DNA of 64,000 nt from Chelativorans sp. ZYF759 (GTDB lineage: Bacteria; Pseudomonadota; Alphaproteobacteria; Rhizobiales; Rhizobiaceae): contig NZ_WVVV01000001.1 in NCBI RefSeq assembly GCF_012911015.1, positions 62,001 through 126,000 of the forward strand, given 5' to 3'. Shown here one piece after another: positions 1 to 9,162 of the stretch (positions within the stretch are counted from its first letter, which is position 1; each line of letters opens with the position of its first letter). The position numbers and the translations under genes are program-made. The notes under the pieces were generated by a model, which was given only the letters and a program-made list of their open reading frames with translations, was not told the origin of the DNA and searched no databases.

Positions 1-109
1 GCTGGTCGCCCAGATGGACCGCGATGCGGCAGAGGCGCGCGCGGCGCTGGCGCGGGTGCGGCCCCTGTCCGAACTCGATCTCGCGCTGTCATTTTCCTCG
101 GAACGCTGA
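1..109 (+). CDS. ribF: Riboflavin kinase / FAD synthetase RibF, C-terminal end (5' truncated)
   Basis: The window opens inside a reading frame that stays open from base 2 to a TGA at 107-109 and encodes the last 35 residues of a protein. The tail reads LVAQMDRDAAEARAALARV followed by a short hydrophobic end. This resembles the C-terminus of alphaproteobacterial RibF, the bifunctional enzyme that phosphorylates riboflavin to FMN and adenylates FMN to FAD. RibF commonly lies upstream of ileS in proteobacteria, which fits the ileS gene found here 1.2 kb downstream. Neither catalytic domain lies inside the window, so the call rests on a short tail plus gene order. Confidence 0.6.
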   Translation, partial: LVAQMDRDAAEARAALARVRPLSELDLALSFSSER

Positions 110-182
110 TCCGAGAGCGCTTGAAAACGTAATTCATTCAAACTTTACGGGAAGCATGCAATTTGCGGGCGTCCTGAACAGA

Positions 183-1079
183 ATGATTTTTCGCAGCCCG
201 GGGGAAGATTTGTCCAGATCGTATAAACTGCTCGCTGCCGGCCTTGTGATGCTGGCCGCATCCGCCTCGTCGACGGCGCTGGCATTCGACCAGCCCGCCG
301 GACAATGGCAGGACGCCCAGTACGGCTATCAGGACAATACGACCTCGCAGGGTTGGATTTCGGGAGACTGGTACCTCAAGGTCGGCGGTGCCGTTCTCCA
401 TGCCCCGCGCTTCGAAGGAGCGGCCCGAAACCAATTCGCCTTCCAGCCCATGATCTCACTTGGCAGGCACGGCCCTGCGGCGCGCTTCACCTCGCGCAAC
501 GACAATATTTCGCTCGGCATCGTCGACAATGGTTTCATTCGCGCAGGCGTGGCCGGGAAGTTCATCTGGGGCCGCGACAGAAGCACACATCGCGACCTGG
601 CGGGGTTGTCCACGGTGCGCTTCGGCGGCGAACTTGGCGGCTTCGTCGACGTCTACCCGACGGACTTCGTGCGACTGCGCGCCGAGATGCGGCGCGGGAT
701 CCGGTCCCATGATGGCGTCGTGGTCGATCTGGCGGCCGACGCATTTCTCGACTTCAGCGACACGATCCGCATTTCCGGCGGGCCGCGCCTCGCCTGGGCC
801 TCGCAGGGATACTACCAGGCCTATTACGGCGTGGGACCCGCGCAGGCAGCGGCTTCCGGCTTGAGCCAATACAGCCCGACCAGCGGCTTCAAGTCGTTCG
901 GCCTTGGCGGTGCCGTCACGTGGCAGGCGACCGACGCGCTCGAGACCAGCGTGTTTGGCGAATATGCCAGGCTGATGGGGCCGGCCGCAAATTCCTCGCT
1001 CGTGCGCGAGCGCGGATCGCGCAACCAGTTCACCATCGGGACTTCGGCGGTCTACCGTTTCGATTTCTCCCTGCGCTGA
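183..1079 (+). CDS. MipA/OmpV family outer membrane protein
   Basis: Predicted outer-membrane beta-barrel of the MipA/OmpV family, about 298 residues. In E. coli MipA is a scaffold linking murein hydrolase MltA to the synthase PBP1B. A signal peptide is visible at the N-terminus (hydrophobic run LLAAGLVMLAASASS followed by TALA). After it come alternating aromatic/polar beta strands, the family segment GWISGDWYLKVGGAVLHAPRFEGA cut here to its core WYLKVGGAVLHAPRFEG, and a C-terminal Y-R-F-D-F end suited to BAM recognition. The start is uncertain: ATG 183 is used here, ATG 156 also gives a plausible leader, and TTG 210 sits just behind a GGGGGAAG tract. It stands alone between ribF and ileS. 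Family assignment is firm, cellular role inferred. Confidence 0.75.
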   Translation: MIFRSPGEDLSRSYKLLAAGLVMLAASASSTALAFDQPAGQWQDAQYGYQDNTTSQGWISGDWYLKVGGAVLHAPRFEGAARNQFAFQPMISLGRHGPAARFTSRNDNISLGIVDNGFIRAGVAGKFIWGRDRSTHRDLAGLSTVRFGGELGGFVDVYPTDFVRLRAEMRRGIRSHDGVVVDLAADAFLDFSDTIRISGGPRLAWASQGYYQAYYGVGPAQAAASGLSQYSPTSGFKSFGLGGAVTWQATDALETSVFGEYARLMGPAANSSLVRERGSRNQFTIGTSAVYRFDFSLR

Positions 1080-1286
1080 CCTGGGAATCGGCTCTTTATT
1101 ATCTTCGACCGCTCCGGTAAAAGCCGGCCCATGTCCATGCACCCCATGCAGATGTCGGCTTGCCTGCGAATTATGGGCCCGGCCTTCCGGTAACCGCCGG
1201 AGGGTCCGGGACATTCCGCGCGTCTGCACGCGCCTCCGCCAGTTTTCGACGACCCTGCCCCGACCGGGCCAATTCACGGCAAGACC

Positions 1287-4200
1287 ATGACCGACACCGC
1301 CGACAAGCTCGACTATTCCAAGACGCTCAACCTTCCCCAGACCGAATTCCCCATGCGCGCCGGGCTGCCCGACAAGGAGCCGAAGATCGTGGCGCGCTGG
1401 GAGGAGATGGGCCTCTATCGCCGTCTGCGCGAGGATGCCGCCGGCCGCGAGAAATTCGTCCTCCATGACGGTCCGCCCTACGCCAATGGCAACATCCATA
1501 TCGGCCATGCGCTGAACAAGGTGCTGAAGGACGTCATCACCCGCTCCTTCCAGATGCGCGGCTACGATTCCAACTATGTGCCCGGCTGGGACTGCCACGG
1601 CCTGCCGATCGAGTGGAAGATCGAGGAGCAGTACCGCGCCAAGGGGCTCGACAAGGACCAGGTGCCGGTCAACGAATTCCGGAAGGAATGCCGCGACTTC
1701 GCGCAGGGCTGGATCGCGGTCCAGACGGAGGAGTTCAAGCGGCTGGGCATCGTCGGCGATTTCGACAACCCCTACACGACCATGAACTTCCACGCCGAGG
1801 CGCGCATCGCCGGCGAACTGCTGAAATTCGCCATGAGCGACCAGCTCTATCGCGGCTCCAAGCCCGTGATGTGGAGCGTCGTCGAGCGCACCGCGCTGGC
1901 GGAGGCCGAGGTCGAGTATCAGGACTATGAGAGCGACACGGTCTGGGTGAAGTTTCCGGTACTCGCTGCAAGAGGCGGAGCAGGTCCAACCTGGGGCGGG
2001 GTCGAATTGTCGGACCCGCCGACTGACGAAGAAATGCACCGAGTGTATCCCGGCGACGCAGTCGTTATTTGGACTACCACTCCGTGGACCATCCCAGGCA
2101 ACAGAGCCATCTCGTTCTCCCGTCGGGTTGACTACGGGCTTTACAGGATCACTGAAGCTGAGAACGACTTCGGGCCGCAGCCGGGCGAACGCGTGATACT
2201 GGCGGACAGTTTGGCTGATGAATGCTTGACGAAAGCAAAAGTCGGCGCGGAGCGGCTCTATCAAGTTCCTTGGACGGTGTTGGCGGGCCTCCGTTGCGCC
2301 CACCCCCTGCGCGGCCTCGCAGGTGGCTACGAGTTCGATGTCCCCCTCCTCCCCGGCGACCATGTCACCGACGACGCGGGCACCGGCTTCGTGCACACCG
2401 CGCCCGGCCACGGACGCGAGGACTTTGACGTGTGGATGGAGCAGGCGCCCGATCTTCGTGCGCGCGGCATCGACACGAAGATCCCCTTCACCGTCGACGA
2501 TGCCGGCTATTTCACCAAGGACGCACCGGGCTTCGGGCCGGACCGCGAGGGCGGCGCTGCCCGCGTCATCGACGACAACGGCAAGAAGGGCGACGCCAAC
2601 AAGGCCGTCATTGAGGCGTTGATCGCCAAGAACATGCTGTTTGCGCGGGGCCGCCTCAAGCACACCTATCCGCATTCCTGGCGCTCCAAGAAGCCGGTCA
2701 TCTTCCGCAACACGCCACAATGGTTTGTCCACATGGACAAGGATCTGGGCGGCTACGGCCTTCCCGGGGAAGGCCAAGCGCCCGACCGGGCGCCGGGCGA
2801 CGTTTCGCCCGCCCCCGCGGAGGCGTCTGCGCAGCAGACTGCCGTGAGCGCAGGAAACGACACGCTTCGCACCCGCGCGCTGGCCGCCATCGACGCCACG
2901 CGCTTCGTGCCGGCGGCCGGCCAGGCGCGCCTGCGCGCCATGATCGAGGACCGTCCCGACTGGGTTCTGTCGCGCCAGCGCGCCTGGGGCGTGCCGATCT
3001 GCGTCTTCGCCGACGATCAGGGCGAGGTGCTGAAGGACGAGGCCGTCAACGCCCGCATCCTGGAAGCCTTCGAGGCCGAAGGGGCCGATGCCTGGTTTGC
3101 CGAGGGCGCCAAGGAGCGTTTCCTGGGCAACGACCACGACCATGCCAAATGGCATCAGGTCCGCGACATCCTCGATGTCTGGTTCGATTCCGGCTCCACC
3201 CATGCCTTCACGCTGGAAGACCGGCCCGACCTCAAATGGCCGGCCGACGTTTATCTGGAAGGCTCCGACCAGCATCGCGGCTGGTTTCACTCCTCGCTTC
3301 TCGAAAGCTGCGGCACGCGCGGCCGCGCGCCCTACGACACGGTGATCACCCACGGCTTCACCATGGCCGAGGACGGACGCAAGATGTCGAAGTCACTCGG
3401 CAACACGGTGGTGCCGCAGGACGTCATGAAGCAGTCGGGCGCCGACATATTGCGTCTCTGGGTCATGACGACCGATTATTGGGAGGATCAGCGTCTCGGC
3501 AAGAACGTCATCCAGACCAATGTCGACGCCTATCGCAAGCTCCGCAACACGATCCGCTGGATGCTCGGCACGCTCGCCCATGACGAGGGCGAGGAGGTGG
3601 CGTTTTCCGACATGCCGGAACTTGAGCGCCTCATGCTGCACCGGCTCGCCGAACTCGACGAGGTGGTCCGCAAGGGCTACGACAATTTCGATTTCAAGCG
3701 CATCGCGCGCACCCTGCTCGACTTCATGGTGATCGAGCTGTCGGCCTTCTATTTCGACATCCGCAAGGACACGCTCTACTGCGACGCGCCGTCGAGCACC
3801 CGCCGCAAGGCCTCGATCGTCGTCGTGCGCCGTCTGTTCGACAGGCTGGTGACGTGGCTGGCGCCGATGATGCCGTTCACCGCGGAAGAGGCGTGGCTGG
3901 AGCGTTATCCGGATGCGGCGTCCGTGCATCTGGAGCAGTTCCGTGAGACGCCGGCCGAATGGCGTGACGAGGCGCTTGCCGCCAAATGGCGCAAGGTGCG
4001 CCAGGTTCGCCGCGTCGTCACCGGCGCGCTGGAGATCGAGCGGGCGGCCAAGACCATCGGCTCCTCGCTGGAGGCGGCTCCCGTCGTCCACATCACCGAT
4101 GCCGACCTGCGCGCGGCGATCGCCGACCGCGACATGGCCGAAATCTGCATCACCAGCGGGCTGACCGTGCTGGATACGCCCGCCCCGGAAGGCGCCTTTG

Positions 4201-4370
4201 CGCTCGACGAGGTCAAGGGTGTCGGCGTGGTCTTCGCGCGCGCCACAGGCACCAAATGCGCCCGGTCCTGGCGCTATACCGACGATGTCGGCTCCGATCC
4301 GGACTATCCGGAGGTCTCGGCCCGCGACGCCGCCGCCCTTCAGGAGTTGAAGGCCCTCGGCCGGCTCTAG
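1287..4370 (+). CDS. ileS: Isoleucine--tRNA ligase
   Basis: Cytoplasmic class I aminoacyl-tRNA synthetase (1027 aa) charging tRNA-Ile. The HIGH signature is at residues 71-74 and KMSKS at 699-703. The CP1 editing domain with its [11 protein letters not shown] motif and the [15 protein letters not shown] block lies between them. A linker rich in Ala, Pro and Gln (roughly residues 495-530) interrupts the catalytic half. The C-terminal zinc ribbon known from E. coli is degraded: the remaining segment reads CARSW at 991-995 and the later Cys pair is absent. Bases about 1960-2320, encoding part of CP1, use more A/T-ending codons (GCA, ACT, ATT, TTG, AGA) than the flanks. The upstream 207-bp gap holds no clear promoter. 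Confidence 0.97.
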   Translation: MTDTADKLDYSKTLNLPQTEFPMRAGLPDKEPKIVARWEEMGLYRRLREDAAGREKFVLHDGPPYANGNIHIGHALNKVLKDVITRSFQMRGYDSNYVPGWDCHGLPIEWKIEEQYRAKGLDKDQVPVNEFRKECRDFAQGWIAVQTEEFKRLGIVGDFDNPYTTMNFHAEARIAGELLKFAMSDQLYRGSKPVMWSVVERTALAEAEVEYQDYESDTVWVKFPVLAARGGAGPTWGGVELSDPPTDEEMHRVYPGDAVVIWTTTPWTIPGNRAISFSRRVDYGLYRITEAENDFGPQPGERVILADSLADECLTKAKVGAERLYQVPWTVLAGLRCAHPLRGLAGGYEFDVPLLPGDHVTDDAGTGFVHTAPGHGREDFDVWMEQAPDLRARGIDTKIPFTVDDAGYFTKDAPGFGPDREGGAARVIDDNGKKGDANKAVIEALIAKNMLFARGRLKHTYPHSWRSKKPVIFRNTPQWFVHMDKDLGGYGLPGEGQAPDRAPGDVSPAPAEASAQQTAVSAGNDTLRTRALAAIDATRFVPAAGQARLRAMIEDRPDWVLSRQRAWGVPICVFADDQGEVLKDEAVNARILEAFEAEGADAWFAEGAKERFLGNDHDHAKWHQVRDILDVWFDSGSTHAFTLEDRPDLKWPADVYLEGSDQHRGWFHSSLLESCGTRGRAPYDTVITHGFTMAEDGRKMSKSLGNTVVPQDVMKQSGADILRLWVMTTDYWEDQRLGKNVIQTNVDAYRKLRNTIRWMLGTLAHDEGEEVAFSDMPELERLMLHRLAELDEVVRKGYDNFDFKRIARTLLDFMVIELSAFYFDIRKDTLYCDAPSSTRRKASIVVVRRLFDRLVTWLAPMMPFTAEEAWLERYPDAASVHLEQFRETPAEWRDEALAAKWRKVRQVRRVVTGALEIERAAKTIGSSLEAAPVVHITDADLRAAIADRDMAEICITSGLTVLDTPAPEGAFALDEVKGVGVVFARATGTKCARSWRYTDDVGSDPDYPEVSARDAAALQELKALGRL

Positions 4371-4563
4371 GGCCGGCTGGTGGTGCCGATACGCAACGCC
4401 CGAAGCTCAAAAAGCCTCCATTTGCGCTTCGGGGCACGCTACGGTAAAAGACGGCAACGAACGCGCCTTGCTCTTGCCCCATTATCGGGGAAGGTCGAGC
4501 GCGGTTGCCGCCTTTGACGGCAATGACCGATCTCAAGATTTCGATATGAGGGGCAGGACAGAC

Positions 4564-5181
4564 ATGAGGCGCACAACGCTCACAGGCGGGCTTATCGGCC
4601 TCTCCGCCCTGGCACTTTCGGGCTGCATGGGGCCGACCTACGGCACGGACACCCCGGCGACCGAGCAGCTTTTCCGTGATGTATCGAGCGCGGTTGCTCC
4701 ATCATCGGAGCGCCGCGAGCCGATCGCGTATCAGCCGCGTCCGGAACTGGTGCGCCCCGCCTCGACGACCGTCCTGCCGACGCCTCAGGATCCGGCGACC
4801 CGCACGTCGGGCAACTGGCCGGAGGGTCCCGAGCAGCGCCTGGCGCGCATTCGCTCGGAGGCCACCGCCAATCAGGACAACCCTTTCTACCGCGCACCGG
4901 TCCAGGCTCCCACGAGCACGCTGCCGGAAGTGCCGGACGACCCGGAAGCCTGGGAGAATCTGACGCCGCAGCAGCAGCGTGCCGAATTCCAGCGCCGTGC
5001 GGCATCGCGCGCCGGCAGCCCGAACACGCGTCGCTATCTCAGCGAACCGCCGGTGGATTACCGGACGCCCGCCGCTTCCGCGCCCGCAGATCAACTGGGT
5101 GAGGACGAGTGGCGCAAGGAGCGCCAGGTCCGGCGCGCCTCCGGCAGCGGCGGATGGCGCGACTGGGTACCGTGGCTCTGA
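4564..5181 (+). CDS. Putative lipoprotein of unknown function
   Basis: A 205-residue secreted lipoprotein. The leader MRRTTLTGGLIGLSALALSG ends in the lipobox L-S-G-C, so Cys21 is the predicted lipidated residue. The mature part is Pro-, Arg- and Glu-rich with little predicted globular core. No recognised catalytic motif was found. ATG 4564 is chosen because it follows GGGGCAGGA at good spacing and begins the signal peptide exactly; in-frame ATGs at 4468 and 4546 would add a non-signal extension. It ends three bases before the convergent tadA gene. Function is not known; the unstructured, charged mature region would suit a periplasmic or outer-membrane anchored tether, but that is only an inference. 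Confidence 0.75.
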   Translation: MRRTTLTGGLIGLSALALSGCMGPTYGTDTPATEQLFRDVSSAVAPSSERREPIAYQPRPELVRPASTTVLPTPQDPATRTSGNWPEGPEQRLARIRSEATANQDNPFYRAPVQAPTSTLPEVPDDPEAWENLTPQQQRAEFQRRAASRAGSPNTRRYLSEPPVDYRTPAASAPADQLGEDEWRKERQVRRASGSGGWRDWVPWL

Positions 5182-5184
5182 GGC

Positions 5185-5667
5185 CTAGCGCCGGCTTCTG
5201 AAAAATTCCCTGAGGATCGCGGCAGAACGAACCTCGCCGATGCCCGAGTAGATGTCCGGGGCATGGTGGCAGGTGGGCTGGGCGAAGAAGCGTGGTCCAT
5301 GGACCACGCCGCCGCCCTTGGGATCTTCGGCGCCGTAATAGAGACGTCTGATGCGCGCAAAAGAGATCGCCGCCGCGCACATGCCGCACGGCTCCAGCGT
5401 TACGTAGAGATCGCAGTCGGGCAGGCGCTCCGAGGCTGTCTTTGCGCAGGCCTCGCGGATTGCAAGAATCTCGGCATGGGCGGTCGGATCGTTGAATTCG
5501 CGCGTCCGGTTTCCGTGACGCGCAATGACTGCCCCGTCCTGAACGACGACCGCGCCGACCGGCACTTCGCCACGTCCCGCCGCGGCCTCCGCTTCGGCAA
5601 GGGCGATCTCCATGAAATCCGGTCTGACGGCAGGTCCGGGCAATGCTATTTTCCTCGCAAGCGCCAT
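5185..5667 (-). CDS. tadA: tRNA-specific adenosine deaminase TadA
   Basis: Cytidine/deoxycytidylate deaminase-fold enzyme (160 aa) that deaminates A34 to inosine in tRNA-Arg(ACG), an essential step for reading CGN codons. The zinc site is complete: HAE at residues 64-66 (His ligand, catalytic Glu) and PCGMC with Cys94 and Cys97. The usual start region is ambiguous: ATG 5667 gives an 18-residue leader, while ATG 5613 begins MEIALAEAEAAAGRGEVPVG, close to the core start of many homologues. The 5' end lies only some 40 bases from the divergent pseudouridine synthase gene, so both promoters must sit within or across this short gap. It converges with the lipoprotein gene. Confidence 0.93.
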   Translation of the reverse strand: MALARKIALPGPAVRPDFMEIALAEAEAAAGRGEVPVGAVVVQDGAVIARHGNRTREFNDPTAHAEILAIREACAKTASERLPDCDLYVTLEPCGMCAAAISFARIRRLYYGAEDPKGGGVVHGPRFFAQPTCHHAPDIYSGIGEVRSAAILREFFRSRR

Positions 5668-5708
5668 TTGCGTTTGCTAGTTACCCTTCTCCACTGATGA
5701 AGGCCACC

Positions 5709-7121
5709 ATGACCGACGATTCTCCAAGAGGACCCCGAAAAGGCGGACCGCGCAAACCGTTCGACGGTCCGCGCGGCCAGAAGCCGGCGGGCAAAGGCGG
5801 GAAGCCCTTCTCGAAATCGAAGGATTCCCGGCCGGCGGGTCCCAGACCAGCTGGCGCAAAGCCTTTCGGGCGCAAGCCGGGCCGCGATGGCGAGACCCCG
5901 TTCGCGGCGCGCAAGGAGCGCCCGGGTGGCAAGCCCTTCCGCAAGCCCGCCGCACCTGCACAGCCGGCTGGTACCGAAACGCTGGGCGGCTCCGAGCGCA
6001 TCGCAAAGCGCTTGGCGCGCGCGGGTGTTGCTTCGCGACGCGACGCCGAGGAAATGATCGCCGCGGGCCGCATCAAGCTCAACGGCCACGTCCTGTCCTC
6101 GCCAGCAATCAACGTTTCCTTCGCGGATCGCATCGAGATCGACGACAAGCCGATACCCGCGATCGAACGCACACGCCTGTTCCTCTTCAACAAGCCGCAA
6201 GGCGTGGTGACCACCAGTCGCGACCCGGAAGGCCGGCAGACAGTCTTCGAGAAGCTGCCCGAGGGCCTGCCCCGGCTGATCACGATCGGTCGGCTCGACA
6301 TCAACACCGAGGGCCTTCTGCTTCTGACCAATGATGGCGGCCTTGCCCGCCAGCTGGAACTGCCGGCGACGGGGTGGCTGCGCCGCTACCGCGTGCGGGT
6401 TCATGGAAAGGTCGACGAGGCGCAGCTCGCAACGCTGAAAGAGGGCATCGCGGTCGACGGCGTCTATTACGGCGCCATCGAAGCGAGCCTGGAACGCGTG
6501 CAGGGCTCGAATGCGTGGCTCCTGCTCGGCTTGCGGGAGGGCAAGAACCGAGAGGTGAAGAACGTGCTCGGCGCACTCGGCCTGGACGTCACGCGTCTGA
6601 TCCGGATTTCCTACGGTCCGTTCCAGCTCGGCGAACTGGCGGATGGCGAATTGAAGGAAATCAACGGCGCGACGCTGCGCGAGCAGTTGGGCGAGAAGCT
6701 GGTGGCGGAAGCCGGCGCGAATTTCGACGCCCCCATCCTGCGACCGTTCTCGGGCAAGACGCAGACCGTGTCGGCCCCGCGACAGAAAGCGGATGCGGCA
6801 GCGCCGCGGACACCAGGACGCAAGCCCAGCCGGGACGAGGTTCGCACCGCCGCGCTCGGCAAGCTCAGCACGCGCCCCGGGCGCGGGCGGGACGACGATC
6901 GCAAGGGGCGCAACGATAAATCCGGACCAGGTGGCAAGCCGCCCAGATCGGCCAAACCGGACGATCGCGAACAACGGCAGCGCGGAACCCATGTCTGGAT
7001 GGCACCGGGCGCACGGCCGCTCGGCGAGAAGAAGGCGGCCGAAATGGCGGAGAAGAACGAAGGTCGGCGTTACGCGGGCAAGCCCCGCCCCGCTCCGCGC
7101 AAGCCAGGTCGGGACAAGTAG
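5709..7121 (+). CDS. rluB: RluB/RsuA-family rRNA pseudouridine synthase with long basic tails
   Basis: Pseudouridine synthase of the RsuA/RluB group, 470 aa, expected to modify 23S rRNA (U2605 in E. coli numbering). An S4 RNA-binding domain (RIAKRLARAGVASRRDAEEM onward) is followed by the catalytic domain with GRLDINTEGLLLLTNDG, catalytic Asp at residue 197. Both ends carry low-complexity Lys/Arg/Gly/Pro extensions (about 90 residues at the front, about 110 at the end), typical of Hyphomicrobiales versions and probably unstructured RNA-binding tails. ATG 5709 follows GAAGG at five bases; upstream ATG 5643 and 5697 have poorer sites. rsmD starts two bases after the stop, so the two rRNA-modification genes are likely co-transcribed. 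Confidence 0.9.
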   Translation: MTDDSPRGPRKGGPRKPFDGPRGQKPAGKGGKPFSKSKDSRPAGPRPAGAKPFGRKPGRDGETPFAARKERPGGKPFRKPAAPAQPAGTETLGGSERIAKRLARAGVASRRDAEEMIAAGRIKLNGHVLSSPAINVSFADRIEIDDKPIPAIERTRLFLFNKPQGVVTTSRDPEGRQTVFEKLPEGLPRLITIGRLDINTEGLLLLTNDGGLARQLELPATGWLRRYRVRVHGKVDEAQLATLKEGIAVDGVYYGAIEASLERVQGSNAWLLLGLREGKNREVKNVLGALGLDVTRLIRISYGPFQLGELADGELKEINGATLREQLGEKLVAEAGANFDAPILRPFSGKTQTVSAPRQKADAAAPRTPGRKPSRDEVRTAALGKLSTRPGRGRDDDRKGRNDKSGPGGKPPRSAKPDDREQRQRGTHVWMAPGARPLGEKKAAEMAEKNEGRRYAGKPRPAPRKPGRDK

Positions 7122-7123
7122 GC

Positions 7124-7678
7124 ATGCGCGTCGTGGGCGGTGAATTCCGCGGGCGCACGCTGGCTGCGCCACGTTCAGACGCGATACGGCCGACCACGGA
7201 TCGCACGCGGGAAGCCCTCTTCAACGTGATCACGCATCGCTATGGCAGCCTGCTGGAGGGCGGCCGGGTGCTCGACCTCTTCTCCGGCACCGGCGCGCTG
7301 GGCATCGAGGCGCTTTCGCGCGGTGCCGCCTTCGCGCTCTTTATCGAGGAATCGGTGGAGGGCCGAGGTCTCATCCGCGCGAATGTCGAGACCCTTGCCC
7401 TGCAGGGCCGCTCGAAGCTCTTCCGCAGGGACGCCACGCGTCTGGGCGTTGTCGGAACGATGGCTCCCTTCGATCTCCTGCTCGCCGATCCACCCTATGG
7501 AAAAGGCCTTGGGGAAAAGGCGCTGGCCTCGGCGCTGGCTGGCGGATGGCTCGCCCCGCACGCGATCTGCGTGGTCGAGGAAACCGCCGACCATGAGCTC
7601 AAGAGCGTGGACGGCTTCGAACTCGTCGAGAGACGCGTCTATGGCGACACCGCGACACACTTTATGAAACGTGCCTGA
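7124..7678 (+). CDS. rsmD: 16S rRNA (guanine(966)-N(2))-methyltransferase RsmD
   Basis: SAM-dependent Rossmann-fold methyltransferase (184 aa) that makes m2G966 in 16S rRNA. Seen in the sequence: the N-terminal MRVVGGEFRGR, the conserved RPTTDRTREALFN segment, motif I VLDLFSGTGALGIEALSRG and motif IV ADPPY, the catalytic tetrapeptide of the N2/N6 group. Length matches the family. It follows the pseudouridine synthase gene by two bases, consistent with a two-gene ribosome-modification operon. Nothing unusual was noted. Confidence 0.96.
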   Translation: MRVVGGEFRGRTLAAPRSDAIRPTTDRTREALFNVITHRYGSLLEGGRVLDLFSGTGALGIEALSRGAAFALFIEESVEGRGLIRANVETLALQGRSKLFRRDATRLGVVGTMAPFDLLLADPPYGKGLGEKALASALAGGWLAPHAICVVEETADHELKSVDGFELVERRVYGDTATHFMKRA

Positions 7679-7785
7679 CTTTGGTCACGCTCTGCTGTCA
7701 GTTGACGCAGATGTCATTCCCGCATGCTTTAAGGCATATCTCAGTGCCGCTATCTCTTGGAGCAGGCGAATTTCGGGAGCACCGC

Positions 7786-9162
7786 ATGATGTCCATTGAG
7801 TTGCCGAAGCTGCTCGGCGCCGCCCTCCTCGCAGGCGCGCTGCTGATGCCTTCCGTTCAGGCGTCCGAGACGGAAGAACCTTCCTACCGGCCGGAGGTGG
7901 TTGATTTTACCCTCGACAACGGTCTGGAGGTGGTGGTGATCCCGGACCGCAGGGCGCCCGTGGTTACCCACATGCTCTGGTATCGGGTGGGCAGCGCGGA
8001 TGAGGATTTCGGCCGTTCCGGCTATGCGCATTTTGTCGAGCACCTCCTGTTCAAGGCCACCGAGAACCACGATGTGGGTGAATTCTCGCGGCGCGTGGCG
8101 GAGGTCGGCGGGCGCGAGAACGCGTTCACCTCCTATGACTTCACCGGCTATTTCCAGCAGGTCGCGCCCGCGCAGCTGCAAACCATGATGGAGTTCGAAG
8201 CCGACCGGATGGTCAATCTGGCCCTGACCGACGAAGTCGTGCTGCCCGAGCTGCAGGTCGTTATCGAGGAGCGCGTGCAGCGTATCGACAACAACCCCAG
8301 CGCCATGCTGGGCGAAGCCATCAACGCAACGCTCTACCAGCATCACCCCTACGGCATTCCGATCATCGGCTGGATGCATGAGATCGAGGAGATGAACCTC
8401 GAAGGGGCCAAGGAATTCTATCGCCGCTTCTACGGGCCCAACAATGCGGTCCTGATCGTGGCGGGCGATGTCGATCCGGACGAGGTCCGGACCATGGCGG
8501 AAGCAAGCTACGGCCAGGTGCCGCCCAACGATGCCATCGTGGAGCGTCAACGCGTCCAGGAGCCGCCGCAGGCCGCCGCGCGGACCGTCACGCTGCGCGA
8601 CGAGCGCGTGGGAACTCCCAGCGTCAGCATGTACTGGCTGGTGCCTTCCTACAGCATGGCCGAGCCCGGGCAGGCCGAGGCACTCGACCTCCTCGCTGCG
8701 GTGGTTGGCGACGGCGTTCGCAGCCGGCTCCATCAGTCGCTGATCGTTGACCAGGGCATCGCGGCTTCCGCCGGTGCCTTCTACAGGGGCACCTCACTCG
8801 ATACGACGAATTTCGTCCTTTACGGCACGCCGCGCGGCGAGGCTTCGGTCGAAGACGTGGAAGAGGCCCTTCTGGCCGAGTTGGGCCGCATTATCGATGA
8901 AGGCGTCACCGAGCGCGAACTGGAGGCGGTCAAGCGCCGCTTTCTGCGCTCCACCATCTTCGCGCGCGACAGCCAGTCCGGCATGGCGCGCATGTTTGGT
9001 GCCTCGCTGACGACCGGCTCATCGGTGGAGGACGTTCTCGACTGGCCCGATCGCCTGCGGGAAGTGACCCCCGAGGACGTCCAGGAGGCCGCCCGGCGCC
9101 ATCTGATGGATGGGCCGGCCGTTACCGGATATCTTCTCCCGAGCGAACAGGAGCCGTCATGA
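7786..9162 (+). CDS. M16 family zinc metallopeptidase, catalytic subunit (secreted)
   Basis: Periplasmic or secreted pitrilysin-type peptidase (458 aa). A signal peptide is present (LLGAALLAGALLMPSVQASE). The inverted zinc motif HFVEH is at residues 82-86 and the distal Glu ligand is in IEERV at about 161-162, so the active site is complete. Two M16 domains are visible in order. ATG 7786 (or 7789) begins the signal peptide; the 35 upstream in-frame residues are not leader-like. It overlaps the next gene by four bases (ATGA), and that partner lacks the zinc motif, so the two probably form a heterodimer as in mitochondrial processing peptidase-like pairs. Substrate unknown; clearance of small peptides in the periplasm is plausible. 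Confidence 0.93.
   Translation: MMSIELPKLLGAALLAGALLMPSVQASETEEPSYRPEVVDFTLDNGLEVVVIPDRRAPVVTHMLWYRVGSADEDFGRSGYAHFVEHLLFKATENHDVGEFSRRVAEVGGRENAFTSYDFTGYFQQVAPAQLQTMMEFEADRMVNLALTDEVVLPELQVVIEERVQRIDNNPSAMLGEAINATLYQHHPYGIPIIGWMHEIEEMNLEGAKEFYRRFYGPNNAVLIVAGDVDPDEVRTMAEASYGQVPPNDAIVERQRVQEPPQAAARTVTLRDERVGTPSVSMYWLVPSYSMAEPGQAEALDLLAAVVGDGVRSRLHQSLIVDQGIAASAGAFYRGTSLDTTNFVLYGTPRGEASVEDVEEALLAELGRIIDEGVTERELEAVKRRFLRSTIFARDSQSGMARMFGASLTTGSSVEDVLDWPDRLREVTPEDVQEAARRHLMDGPAVTGYLLPSEQEPS

Noticed and set aside
456-3353. Very long minus-strand open frame opposite ileS and the MipA-like gene (965 codons)
   Set aside because: Antisense shadow of GC-rich coding DNA; no start with ribosome-binding site and no recognisable domain, while both plus-strand genes are certain.
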